A stretch of 64,000 nucleotides of DNA, taken from Haematobia irritans (Eukaryota; Arthropoda; Insecta; Diptera; Muscidae). This document shows positions 52,608 through 62,247 of this stretch, one piece after another. Below the pieces are notes generated by a model that searched no databases, was not told where the DNA came from, and saw only the letters and a list, made by a program, of their open reading frames with translations. The number at the start of each line of letters is the position of its first letter. The first letter of the stretch is position 1. The stretch is taken from the NCBI RefSeq assembly GCF_050003625.1, contig NC_134401.1, forward strand, positions 95,644,852 through 95,708,851, given 5' to 3'. A program made the translations under genes and the position numbers.

Positions 52608-53078
52608 ATGAACTTAATAAATGAACACAAATCAAACTGCATTTTTGATAGTTTTAATCAAATTGAAAAAACTCTTTTAAAAAACACCTTTTCCTTGGTA
52701 TACATGAATATACGCTCAATGCGAAAAAATTTTAACCAATTTCTTATAACCATTAACGATATATTAAGTGATATAAAAATTATAGTATTGGTAGAAACTA
52801 ATATCACTGATAGTGAAATCAATTTTTATCATATTCATGGTTTCAGTTCCTTCTTTCTTAATCGGGAAGGGAGAGGCGGCGGAATCGCCATCTATATCAA
52901 AGATACGTTAAGTTGTTCAACTGAACATATGAATACAAACTATTTCGAAACAATGCAATGTAAATTAACGACAGCAAAACATCAAATTATTCTTCTGCCA
53001 ATTTATCGTCTACCATGTCAGAATGTAAACCACTTTTTAACAGAGTTAGACGAAATGTTAACAAAAATAAATAAAAAA
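52608..53078 (+). pseudogene. ORF2 fragment 1: N-terminal half of the endonuclease
   Basis: About 157 codons in good frame from the ATG at 52608, then cut by the first DINE-like insertion. Apurinic-endonuclease landmarks are present in order: YMNIRSM (the catalytic Asn region) near residues 32-38, VETNI (the metal-binding Glu) near residue 63, GRGGGIAIYIKD near residues 87-98, and IYRLPC near residues 132-137. The second half of the fold, which normally carries the GDxN and SDH catalytic motifs, is not found on the other side of the insertion. The enzyme that nicks target DNA is therefore lost. The open frame continues a few codons into the DINE-like sequence. Confidence 0.85.
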
Positions 53079-53334
53079 CAAGTATATACGGCCGTAAGTT
53101 CGGCCAGGCCGAAGCTTATGTACCCTCCATCATGGATTGCGTAGAAACTTCTTCTAAACACTGCCATCCAGAATCGAATTACTTAAGTTGCGGTAACGCT
53201 TGCCGATGGCAAGGTATCTTAAAACCTCCTAACACCATCTTCTAAATTGTATGTAAGTCCATACGTGGTATATATTAAATCAAAAAAGATCGATCCAATA
53301 CGTATATAATTCAGTTTGACAAAGTAGACATACA

Positions 53335-53990
53335 ATTTTGACAAAATTTTCTACAGAAATAACATTTTAGCAAAATTTTCTATAGAAATAAAATTTTCAC
53401 AAAATTTTCTATAGAAATAAAAATTTTGACAAAATTTTCTATAGAAAGAAAATTTTGACAAAAATTTCTACAGAAATAACATTTTAACAAAATTTTCTAT
53501 AGAAATAAACTTTTGACAAAATTTTCTATAGAAATAAAATCTTGGTAGATTATTTTTGGCTCGAGTGGCAACCATGATTATGAACCGAATAAAATTTGAA
53601 CAAAATTTTCTATAGAAATAAAATTTTGACAAAATTTTCTATAGAAATAAAATTTTGACAATGATGAAAATTTTATTATGAACCGAATAAAATTTTAACA
53701 AAATTTTCTCTAGAAATAAAATTTTGACAAAATTTTCTATAGAAATAAAATTTTGACAAAATTTTCTATAGAAATAAAATTTTTGGCTCTAGTGGCAACC
53801 ATGATTATGAACCGAATAAAATTTGAACAACATTTTCTATAGAAATAAAATTTTGACAAAATTTTCTATAGAAATAAAATTTTGACAATGATGAAAATTT
53901 TATTATGAACCGAATAAAATTTTAACAAAATTTTCTATAGAAATAAAATTTTGGTAGATTATTTTTGGCTCTAGTGGCAACCATGATTAT
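53335..53990. repeat. About 30-bp minisatellite inside DINE-like copy A
   Basis: Tandem units around aaaattttctatagaaat and aaaattttgac, with interspersed tggcaaccatgattatg and tattatgaaccgaat segments that themselves recur. Matching stretches occur in copy B (56437-56770, shortened by internal deletion) and copy C (58477-59140). Confidence 0.85.
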
Positions 53991-53999
53991 GAACCGATA

Positions 54000-55350
54000 T
54001 GGACCAATTTTTGTGTGATTGGACCAATTTTGGTATGGTGGTTAGCGACCATATACTAACACCACGTTCCTAATTTGAACCGGATCGGATGAATTTTGCT
54101 CCTCCAAGAGGCTCCGGAGGTCAAATCTGGAGAACGTTTTATATGGGGGCTATATATAATTATGGACCGATATGGACCAATTCTGCCACGGTTGTTAAAG
54201 ATCATATACTAACACCATGTTCCAAATTACAAATGGATGAAATTTGCTTCTCTTGGAGACTTCGCAAGCCAAATCTGGGGATCGGTTTATATGGGGGCTA
54301 TATATAATTATGAACCGATGTGGACCAATTTTTGCATGGTTTTAGAGACCATATACCAATACCATGTACCAAATTTCAGCCGGATCGGATGCAATTTGCT
54401 TCTCTTTGAGGCCTCGCAAGCCAAATCTGGAGATCGGTTTATATGGGGTCTATATATAATTATGGACCGATGTGGACCAATTTTTGCATGGTTGTTAGAG
54501 ACCATATACCAACATCATGTACCAAATTTCAGCCGGATCGGATGAAATTTGATTCTCTTTGAGGCTCCGCAAGCCAAATCTGGAGATCGGTTTATATGGG
54601 GTCTATATATAATTATGGACCGATGTGGACCAATTTTTGCATGGTTGTTAGAGACCATATACCAACATCATGTACCAAATTTCAGCCGGATCGGATGAAA
54701 TTTGATTCTCTTAGAGGCTCCACAAGCCAAATCTGGGGATCGGTTTATATGGGGGCTATATATAATTATGGACCGATGTAAACCAATTTTTGCACGATTG
54801 TTAGAGACCATATACTAACACCGTGTACCAAATTTCAGCCGGATCGGATGACACTTGCTTCTCTTTTAGGCTCCGCAAGCCAAGTCTGGGGATCGGTTTA
54901 TATGGGGGCTATATATAATTATGGACCGATGTGAATCAATTTTTGCATGATTGTTAGAGACCATATACCAACACCATGTACAAAATTTCAGCCGGATCGG
55001 ATGAAATATGCTTCTCTTAGAGGCTCCATAAGCCAAATCTGGGGATCGGTTTATATGTGGGCTATATCTAATTATGGACCGATGTAAACCAATTTTTGCA
55101 CGGTTGTTAGAGACCATATACTAACACCGTGTACCAAATTTCAGCCGGATCGGATGACATTTGCTTCTCTTTTAGGCTCCGCAAGCCAAATCTGGGGATC
55201 GGTTTATATGGGGGCTATATATAATTATGGACCGATGTGGACCAATTTTTGCATGGTTGTTAGAGACCATATACCAACACCATATACCAAATTTCAGCCG
55301 GATCGGATGAAATATGCTTCAGTTAGAGGCTCCACAAGCCAAATCTGAGG
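54000..55350. repeat. 153-bp tandem repeat inside DINE-like copy A
   Basis: The word atcggtttatatgggg recurs at 54281, 54433, 54586, 54739, 54892, 55045 and 55198, spacings of 152-153 bp. A more diverged first unit starts near 54090. Because 153 is divisible by 3, a frame that is open in one unit stays open in the next on both strands, producing spurious frames of 60-100 codons. No protein is inferred. Confidence 0.92.
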
Positions 55351-55490
55351 GTCCCTTTATATGGGGGCTATACGTAAAAGTGGACCGATATGGCCCATTT
55401 TCAATACCATCCGACCTACATCGATAACAACTACTTGTGCCAAGTTTCAGGTCGATAGCTTGTTTCGTTCGGAAGTTAGCGTGATTTCAA

Positions 55491-55520
55491 CAGACGGACG
55501 GACGGACGGACGGACGGACA
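55491..55520. repeat. (GGAC)n microsatellite and adjoining core, copy A
   Basis: About six GGAC units, followed by about 35 bp and then a TA run (atatatata). The same arrangement is at about 58260-58290 in copy B and about 60170-60200 in copy C. GTCY and TA proto-microsatellites around a short conserved core are the described hallmark of dipteran mini-me/DINE-type repeats. Confidence 0.8.
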
Positions 55521-55651
55521 TGCTTAGATCGACTCAGAATTTCACCACGACCCAGAATATATATACTTTATGGGGTCTTAGAGCAATATTTCGATGTGTT
55601 ACAAACGGAATGACAAAGTTAATATACCCCCATCCTATGATGGAGGGTATA

Positions 55652-56177
55652 AAAATGGAAAAGAGGACGTTAAGCCCTTGGTTAAATCATAAACTCCTTG
55701 AGTATTGTCATATACGAGATAGGCTTTATAGAAAGTGGAAACAATGTAAACGTAATAAAAATTATGAATTTGAGTATAAAAAGTTTAACAACAAACTAAA
55801 TAAAATGATAAACGCGGCGAAAAATGAATATTATCTAAATGAATTTAGAAAAACTATAAATGATACGAAGAAAACCTGGTATCTTGTCAACGGACTCATA
55901 GGCAAAAAAAATTATGATATTGATGAATCAATAAAAAAAAGTTTCAGAAATGAAGATCCCAATATGGTAGCCGAAAAATTTGGAAATCAATTTAATGAAA
56001 ATGTTAATAAAATAATTCACAAATGTTACTTTAAAACACTACATGAACCTGAGTTAAGTTTGCCTAACTCAATATTTGTTTCTCATACCGATGAAAACGA
56101 AATATTAGATATTATAAACAAATTAAATCCAAACAAAGGACCAGGCGTAGACAAAATTAGAGCTAAGGATATAAACA
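55652..56177 (+). pseudogene. ORF2 fragment 2: linker between endonuclease and reverse transcriptase
   Basis: About 175 codons in frame between copies A and B. It begins near KRTLSPWLN, a Pro-Trp motif typical of the region just after the endonuclease in CR1/L2/jockey-type ORF2. A basic helical segment follows, then NKLNPNKGPGVDKIRAKDI, the standard lead-in to the reverse transcriptase (usually ...GPDxI). It is cut by copy B right after this motif. Relative to fragment 1, the end of the endonuclease and the start of the linker are missing. Confidence 0.85.
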
Positions 56178-58420
56178 AGTATATACGGCCGTAAGTTCGG
56201 CCAGGCCGAAGCTTATGTACCCTCCATCATGGATTGCGTAGAAACTTCTTCTAAACACTGCCATCCAGAATCGAATTACTTAAGTTGCGGTAACGCTTGC
56301 CGATGGCAAGGTATCTTAAAACCTCCTAACACCATCTTCTAAATTGTATGTAAGTCCATACGTGGTATATATTAAATCAAAAAAGATCGATCCAATACGT
56401 ATATAATTCAGTTTGACAAAGTAGACATACAATTTTGACAAAATTTTCTACAGAAATAACATTTTAGCAAAATTTTCTATAGAAATAAAATTTTCACAAA
56501 ATTTTCTATAGAAATAAAATTTTGACAAAATTTTCTATAGAAATAAAATTTTTGGCTCTAGTGGCAACCATGATTATGAACCGAATAAAATTTGAACAAC
56601 ATTTTCTATAGAAATAAAATTTTGACAAAATTTTCTATAGAAATAAAATTTTGACAATGATGAAAATTTTATTATGAACCGAATAAAATTTTAACAAAAT
56701 TTTCTATAGAAATAAAATTTTGGTAGATTATTTTTGGCTCTAGTGGCAACCATGATTATGAACCGATATGGACCAATTTTTGTGTGATTGGACCAATTTT
56801 GGTATGGTGGTTAGCGACCATATACTAACACCACGTTCCTAATTTGAACCGGATCGGATGAATTTTGCTCCTCCAAGAGGCTCCGGAGGTCAAATCTGGA
56901 GAACGTTTTATATGGGGGCTATATATAATTATGGACCGATATGGACCAATTCTGCCACGGTTGTTAAAGATCATATACTAACACCATGTTCCAAATTACA
57001 AATGGATGAAATTTGCTTCTCTTGGAGACTTCGCAAGCCAAATCTGGGGATCGGTTTATATGGGGGCTATATATAATTATGAACCGATGTGGACCAATTT
57101 TTGCATGGTTTTAGAGACCATATACCAATACCATGTACCAAATTTCAGCCGGATCGGATGCAATTTGCTTCTCTTTGAGGCCTCGCAAGCCAAATCTGGA
57201 GATCGGTTTATATGGGGTCTATATATAATTATGGACCGATGTGGACCAATTTTTGCATGGTTGTTAGAGACCATATACCAACATCATGTACCAAATTTCA
57301 GCCGGATCGGATGAAATTTGATTCTCTTTGAGGCTCCGCAAGCAAAATCTGGGGATCGGTTTATATGGGGGCTATATATAATTATGGACCGATGTGAATC
57401 AATTTTTGCATGATTGTTAGAGACCATATACCAACACCATGTACAAAATTTCAGCCGGATCGGATGCAATATGCTTCTCTTAGAGGCTCCACAAGCCAAA
57501 TCTGGGGATCGGTTTATATGGGGGCTATATCTAATTATGGACCGATGTAAACCAATTTTTGCACGATTGTTAGAGACCATATACTAACACCGTGTACCAA
57601 ATTTCAGCCGGATCGGATGACACTTGCTTCTCTTTTAGGCTCCGCAAGCCAAATCTGGGGATCGGTTTATATGGGGGCTATATATAATTATGGACCGATG
57701 TGAATCAATTTTTGCATGATTGTTAGAGACCATATACCAACACCATGTACAAAATTTCAGCCGGATCGGATGAAATATGCTTCTCTTAGAGGCTCCACAA
57801 GCCAAATCTGGGGATCGGTTTATATGGGGGCTATATCTAATTATGGACCGATGTAAACCAATTTTTGCACGGTTGTTAGAGACCATATACTAACACCGTG
57901 TACCAAATTTCAGCCGGATCGGATGACATTTGCTTCTCTTTTAGGCTCCGCAAGCCAAATCTGGGGATCGGTTTATATGGGGGCTATATATAATTATGGA
58001 CCGATGTGGACCAATTTTTGCATGGTTGTTAGAGACCATATACCAACACCATATACCAAATTTCAGCCGGATCGGATGAAATATGCTTCAGTTAGAGGCT
58101 CCACAAGCCAAATCTGAGGGTCCCTTTATATGGGGGCTATACGTAAAAGTGGACCGATATGGCCCATTTTCAATACCATCCGACCTACATCGATAACAAC
58201 TACTTGTGCCAAGTTTCAGGTCGATAGCTTGTTTCGTTCGGAAGTTAGTGTGATTTCAACAGACGGACGGACGGACGGACGGACGGACATGCTTAGATCG
58301 ACTCAGAATTTCACCACGACCCAGAATATATATACTTTATGGGGTCTTAGAGCAATATTTCGATGTGTTACAAACGGAATGACAAAGTTAATATACCCCC
58401 ATCCTATGATGGAGGGTATA
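56178..58420 (-). mobile_element. DINE-1/INE-1-like element, copy B (2.24 kb), fused to copy C
   Basis: Near-identical to copy A at both ends (hairpin at 56196-56210; GGAC block; gagggtata end). It lacks part of the 30-bp minisatellite. It has seven 153-bp units (marker at 57050, 57202, 57355, 57508, 57661, 57814, 57967), some with variants arranged differently from copy A. Its right end is not followed by ORF2 but runs directly into the interior of copy C at aaaaagatcgatcc. Confidence 0.78.
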
Positions 58421-60330
58421 AAAAGATCGATCCAATACGTATATAATTCAGTTTGACAAGGTAGACATACAATTTTGACAAAATTTTCTACAGAAATAAA
58501 ATTTTAGCAAAATTTTCTATAGAAATAAAATTTTCACAAAATTTTCTATAGAAATACAAATTTTGACAAAATTTTCTATAGAAAGAAAATTTTGACAAAA
58601 ATTTCTACAGAAATAAAATTTTAACAAAATTTTCTATAGAAATAAACTTTTGACAAAATTTTCTATAGAAATAAAATCTTGGTAGATTATTTTTGGCTCG
58701 AGTGGCAACCATGATTATGAACCGAATAAAATTTGAACAAAATTTTCTATAGAAATAAAATTTTGACAAAATTTTCTATAGAAATAAAATTTTGACAATG
58801 ATGAAAATTTTATTATGAACCGAATAAAATTTTAACAAAATTTTCTCTAGAAATAAAATTTTGACAAAATTTTCTATAGAAATAAAATTTTGACAAAATT
58901 TTCTATAGAAATAAAATTTTTGGCTCTAGTGGCAACCATGATTATGAACCGAATAAAATTTGAACAACATTTTCTATAGAAATAAAATTTTGACAAAATT
59001 TTCTATAGAAATAAAATTTTGACAATGATGAAAATTTTATTATGAACCGAATAAAATTTTAACAAAATTTTCTATAGAAATAAAATTTTGGTAGATTATT
59101 TTTGGCTCTAGTGGCAACCATGATTATGAACCGATATGGACCAATTTTTGTGTGATTGGACCAATTTTGGTATGGTGGTTAGCGACCATATACTAACACC
59201 ACGTTCCTAATTTGAACCGGATCGGATGAATTTTGCTCCTCCAAGAGGCTCCGGAGGTCAAATCTGGAGAACGTTTTATATGGGGGCTATATATAATTAT
59301 GGACCGATATGGACCAATTCTGCCACGGTTGTTAAAGATCATATACTAACACCATGTTCCAAATTACAAATGGATGAAATTTGCTTCTCTTGGAGACTTC
59401 GCAAGCCAAATCTGGGGATCGGTTTATATGGGGGCTATATATAATTATGAACCGATGTGGACCAATTTTTGCATGGTTTTAGAGACCATATACCAATACC
59501 ATGTACCAAATTTCAGCCGGATCGGATGCAATTTGCTTCTCTTTGAGGCCTCGCAAGCCAAATCTGGAGATCGGTTTATATGGGGTCTATATATAATTAT
59601 GGACCGATGTGGACCAATTTTTGCATGGTTGTTAGAGACCATATACCAACATCATGTACCAAATTTCAGCCGGATCGGATGAAATTTGATTCTCTTTGAG
59701 GCTCCGCAAGCAAAATCTGGGGATCGGTTTATATGGGGGCTATATATAATTATGGACCGATGTGAATCAATTTTTGCATGATTGTTAGAGACCATATACC
59801 AACACCATGTACAAAATTTCAGCCGGATCGGATGAAATATGCTTCTCTTAGAGGCTCCACAAGCCAAATCTGGGGATCGGTTTATATGGGGGCTATATCT
59901 AATTATGGACCGACGTAAACCAATTTTTGCACGGTTGTTAGAGACCATATACCAACACCATATACCAAATTTCAGCCGGATCGGATGAAATATGCTTCAG
60001 TTAGAGGCTCCACAAGCCAAATCTGAGGGTCCCTTTATATGGGGGCTATACGTAAAAGTGGACCGATATGGCCCATTTTCAATACCATTCGACCTACATC
60101 GATAACAACTACTTGTGCCAAGTTTCAGGTCGATAGCTTGTTTCGTTCGGAAGTTAGCGTGATTTCAACAGACGGACGGACGGACGGACGGACGGACATG
60201 CTTAGATCGACTCAGAATTTCACCACGACCCAGAATATATATACTTTATGGGGTCTTAGAGCAATATTTCGATGTGTTACAAACGGAATGACAAAGTTAA
60301 TATACCCCCATCCTATGATGGAGGGTATAA
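58421..60330 (-). mobile_element. DINE-1/INE-1-like element, copy C (1.91 kb), one end missing
   Basis: Starts about 200 bp inside the element, at agatcgatccaatacg, so the ttcggccaggccgaa hairpin end is absent. It keeps a long 30-bp minisatellite like copy A, only four 153-bp units (markers near 59418, 59570, 59723, 59876), the GGAC block and a complete TATACCC-type end, followed by ORF2 fragment 3. Copies B and C together are one insertion that has been tandemly duplicated. Confidence 0.78.
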
Positions 60331-60676
60331 TAATATGTACAGTCTTGTCCCTATTATTACAACACTAATGAATATGAGTATGCATGAAGCTCTTGTTCCA
60401 AAGTTAATGAAAACATCAATAATAAGACCTGTGTATAAAAGTGGAACTAAAAATAATTATAATAACTACAGGCCTATATCGATTTTACCAGTTCTTGAAA
60501 ATGTATTGGAAGAAGTAATTATAAGGAGAGTTAGTCCATTTTTACAAAAGTACGGTATTATCAGCAAACAGCAATTTGGATTTAAAAAGGGAAAAAATAT
60601 TAATAAGTTGCTGGGGCATTTCTCAAACCTTATCAATAAAGGCCTAAACAGCAATATGCACAATTTAGTCCTATTT
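60331..60676 (+). pseudogene. ORF2 fragment 3: reverse transcriptase N-terminal part
   Basis: About 115 codons directly continuing fragment 2: after ...AKDIN comes NMYSLVPIITTLMNMSM, then VPKLMKTSIIRPVYKSG, NNYRPISILP (RT motif 1) and QQFGFKKGKN (motif 2a). So the copy B/C insertion removed little or no coding sequence. The frame breaks at the 169-bp duplication boundary, where it reads LFGRSN and soon stops. Confidence 0.88.
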
Positions 60677-60845
60677 GGAAGAAGTAATTATAAGGAGAGT
60701 TAGTCCATTTTTACAAAAGTACGGTATTATCAGCAAACAGCAATTTGGATTTCAAAAGGGAAAAAATATTAATAAGTTGCTGGGGCATTTCTCAAACCTT
60801 ATCAATAAAGGCCTAAACAGCAATATGCACAATTTAGTCCTATTT
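60508..60845 (+). repeat. 169-bp tandem duplication inside the reverse transcriptase
   Basis: 60508-60676 and 60677-60845 are near-identical. They differ at one visible base (tttaaaaaggg versus tttcaaaaggg, Lys versus Gln in QFGFxKG). 169 is not a multiple of 3, so the duplication shifts the frame by +1. The junctions share a short tt/attt microhomology. Confidence 0.93.
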
Positions 60846-62018
60846 ATTGATTTCAGTAAGGCGTTCGACACCCTATGCCACAAAAAGTTGCTGGAAACAT
60901 TAGAAAGAATTGGAATCAGAGGTAATTGCTTAAACTGGTTCAAAAGCTATTTGGAATGTAGAACCTTCAGAGTAAAAATGTGTGACAACTTAAGCTCTGA
61001 AATGAATTTGGATTTTGGCGTACCTCAGGGGTCCAAGTTAGGACCACTCTTGTATATTATTTATACAAATGAGATGGTAAACATTCTGAGAGATAGCAAT
61101 GTTTTCGCGTACGCTGATGACACGGCTATTATCGTGTCCAACAGTGATGTTGCCACCGCTACATCTGTTATGCAGAAGGAATTTAATAAAATCACCCGTT
61201 GGTGCCACGATAAAGGTTTAATAATAAACGCAAACAAGACCAAGATTATGCACATAAAACCATCACATTCACTCTACACGCCAATAAATTTAGTGTTTCA
61301 CGACAATGATTGTTTGCATAACAAAAATGGAAATTTAATTGACAATTGTGGAACATCTATTGAATTAGTAAATACGTATAAATATCTTGGTATTATTGTC
61401 GACCAAAATTTCAAATGGAGACCACACATTGAGGCGTTACACAAGAAATTACAAAGTACAGCATTTGTTCTGCATCATTTAAGTAATTGCGCACCCCAGC
61501 GAGTTTTGAAACAAATATACTTTTCATTATCCGAATCTTACATCAGATATGGAATAATAGCATGGGGAAACTCCCCATATGTCAAATCAATTCAACAAAT
61601 GCAGTATAGATTATTGAAAATACTCATGAAGAAACACAACAACATTTCAACGAACAACTTATTAGGCAATAGAGAAAATGAAAGCAGACATACTAGTAGA
61701 ACATCATCTGATTTAAGTCATTTTATGTTTACGCAAAGGATTCTGAATGTGCAAAACATATATAAACTCTCCTTGGCCGTCGAATTTTACAACGAAAGTG
61801 AATACCTTACAAAGATAGACCATGAGCATAATACGAGAAGTAGATCACAAGGAAGATTCAAAGTTCCAACATTTTGTAACAATTTCGGAAAATCATCAGT
61901 TGCAGTACAACTTCCTACAATTTTAAACAAATTGCCAGTTGAAATTAGCAATATAAAGATAAAACATAAATTAAAAAATTGTATGAAAACACATTTTTTA
62001 GAACATCAAAATCAATGA
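60677..62018 (+). pseudogene. ORF2 fragment 4: reverse transcriptase catalytic core and C terminus
   Basis: Open to the natural stop at 62018. It repeats QQFGFQKGKN, then carries FIDFSKAFD (first catalytic Asp), VPQGSKLGPLLYIIYTNEM, FAYADDTAI (YADD catalytic pair) and KYLGIIVDQNFKWRPHI (thumb side). A C-terminal region of about 200 residues of the CR1/L2 kind follows (NCAPQRVLKQIYFSLSES... AWGNS). No cysteine-rich C-terminal knuckle is obvious. The catalytic residues are intact. The defect is upstream: no start of its own, a frameshift, and a separated endonuclease. The internal ATG at 60675 is not a real start. Confidence 0.92.
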
Positions 62019-62247
62019 AAGAAAAAAATTAATAAAAAAATATATTATAAAATAGTAGTAGAATTAATATTTAAATTATGAACTCATATTATTATAAGAC
62101 ATTCCCTTTCCTACAGACAAGCTTGTAAAAGGCTTCGCGGGATATTGTAATGTATATAGTTTTTGAATACAGCGCTATATTATGAAACACATGTACTAAT
62201 ATAAATAAAATTAAATAAATTGAAAATTAAAAAAAATAAAAAAAAAA
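62019..62247 (+). other. 3' UTR and A-rich tail of the retrotransposon
   Basis: About 230 bp after the ORF2 stop. A GC-richer island near 62112-62142 (acaagcttgtaaaaggcttcg) could form a stem via aagctt and aggctt-type words, and may be the RT recognition structure. AATAAA-type signals occur near 62204. The end is an A-rich irregular tail (aaataaa and long A runs), consistent with target-primed reverse transcription. Confidence 0.75.

Larger units (their letters stand above)
53081..55651 (-). mobile_element. DINE-1/INE-1-like Helentron-derived element, copy A (2.57 kb)
   Basis: Non-autonomous element with no protein. It is placed on the minus strand because its 5'-type end, read in reverse from 55651, is TATACCC with a snapback hairpin (55623-55651). 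That end is followed by the TA run, a core of about 35 bp and a (GTCC)n microsatellite, the order I know from DINE-1/INE-1 and mini-me repeats. The opposite end has a near-terminal hairpin, ttcggcc (53099-53105) with ggccgaa (53107-53113), and ends in ...TATATACTTG on the minus strand. Both ends share the inverted 12-mer accctccatcat (53122-53133; inverted at 55637-55648). The middle holds two minisatellites. Insertion at T-rich sites without duplication fits Helentrons. Family assignment is by remembered similarity. Confidence 0.75.
51257..62247 (+). mobile_element. CR1/L2-type non-LTR retrotransposon, broken by nested insertions
   Basis: A LINE-like element inserted in the satellite. In order it has a 5' UTR, ORF1 (51379-52455), a 152-bp spacer, ORF2 in four pieces, a 3' UTR and an A-rich tail. 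About 6.7 kb of its 11 kb length is later DINE-like insertion, so the remaining element is about 4.3 kb. The PHD-type ORF1, the apurinic-endonuclease-like ORF2 start and the FIDFSKAFD/VPQGS/YADD reverse transcriptase place it among apurinic-endonuclease LINEs, best in the CR1/L2 group. Clade assignment is inference and needs a phylogeny. Against the empty paralogue near 46861-46930, about 9 bp (tttaaggag) of satellite is missing at the insertion point and there is no long target duplication. It cannot move by its own enzyme now. Confidence 0.85.

Noticed and set aside
55361..56194. A 277-codon fusion protein
   Set aside because: Its first third is the end of DINE-like copy A and the rest is the ORF2 linker; it is a chance in-frame read-through, not a gene.
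54089..60368. Plus- and minus-strand frames of 60-110 codons in the DINE-like copies
   Set aside because: The 153-bp period is divisible by three, so frames stay open through repeats on both strands. The peptides are periodic and unrelated to known domains.
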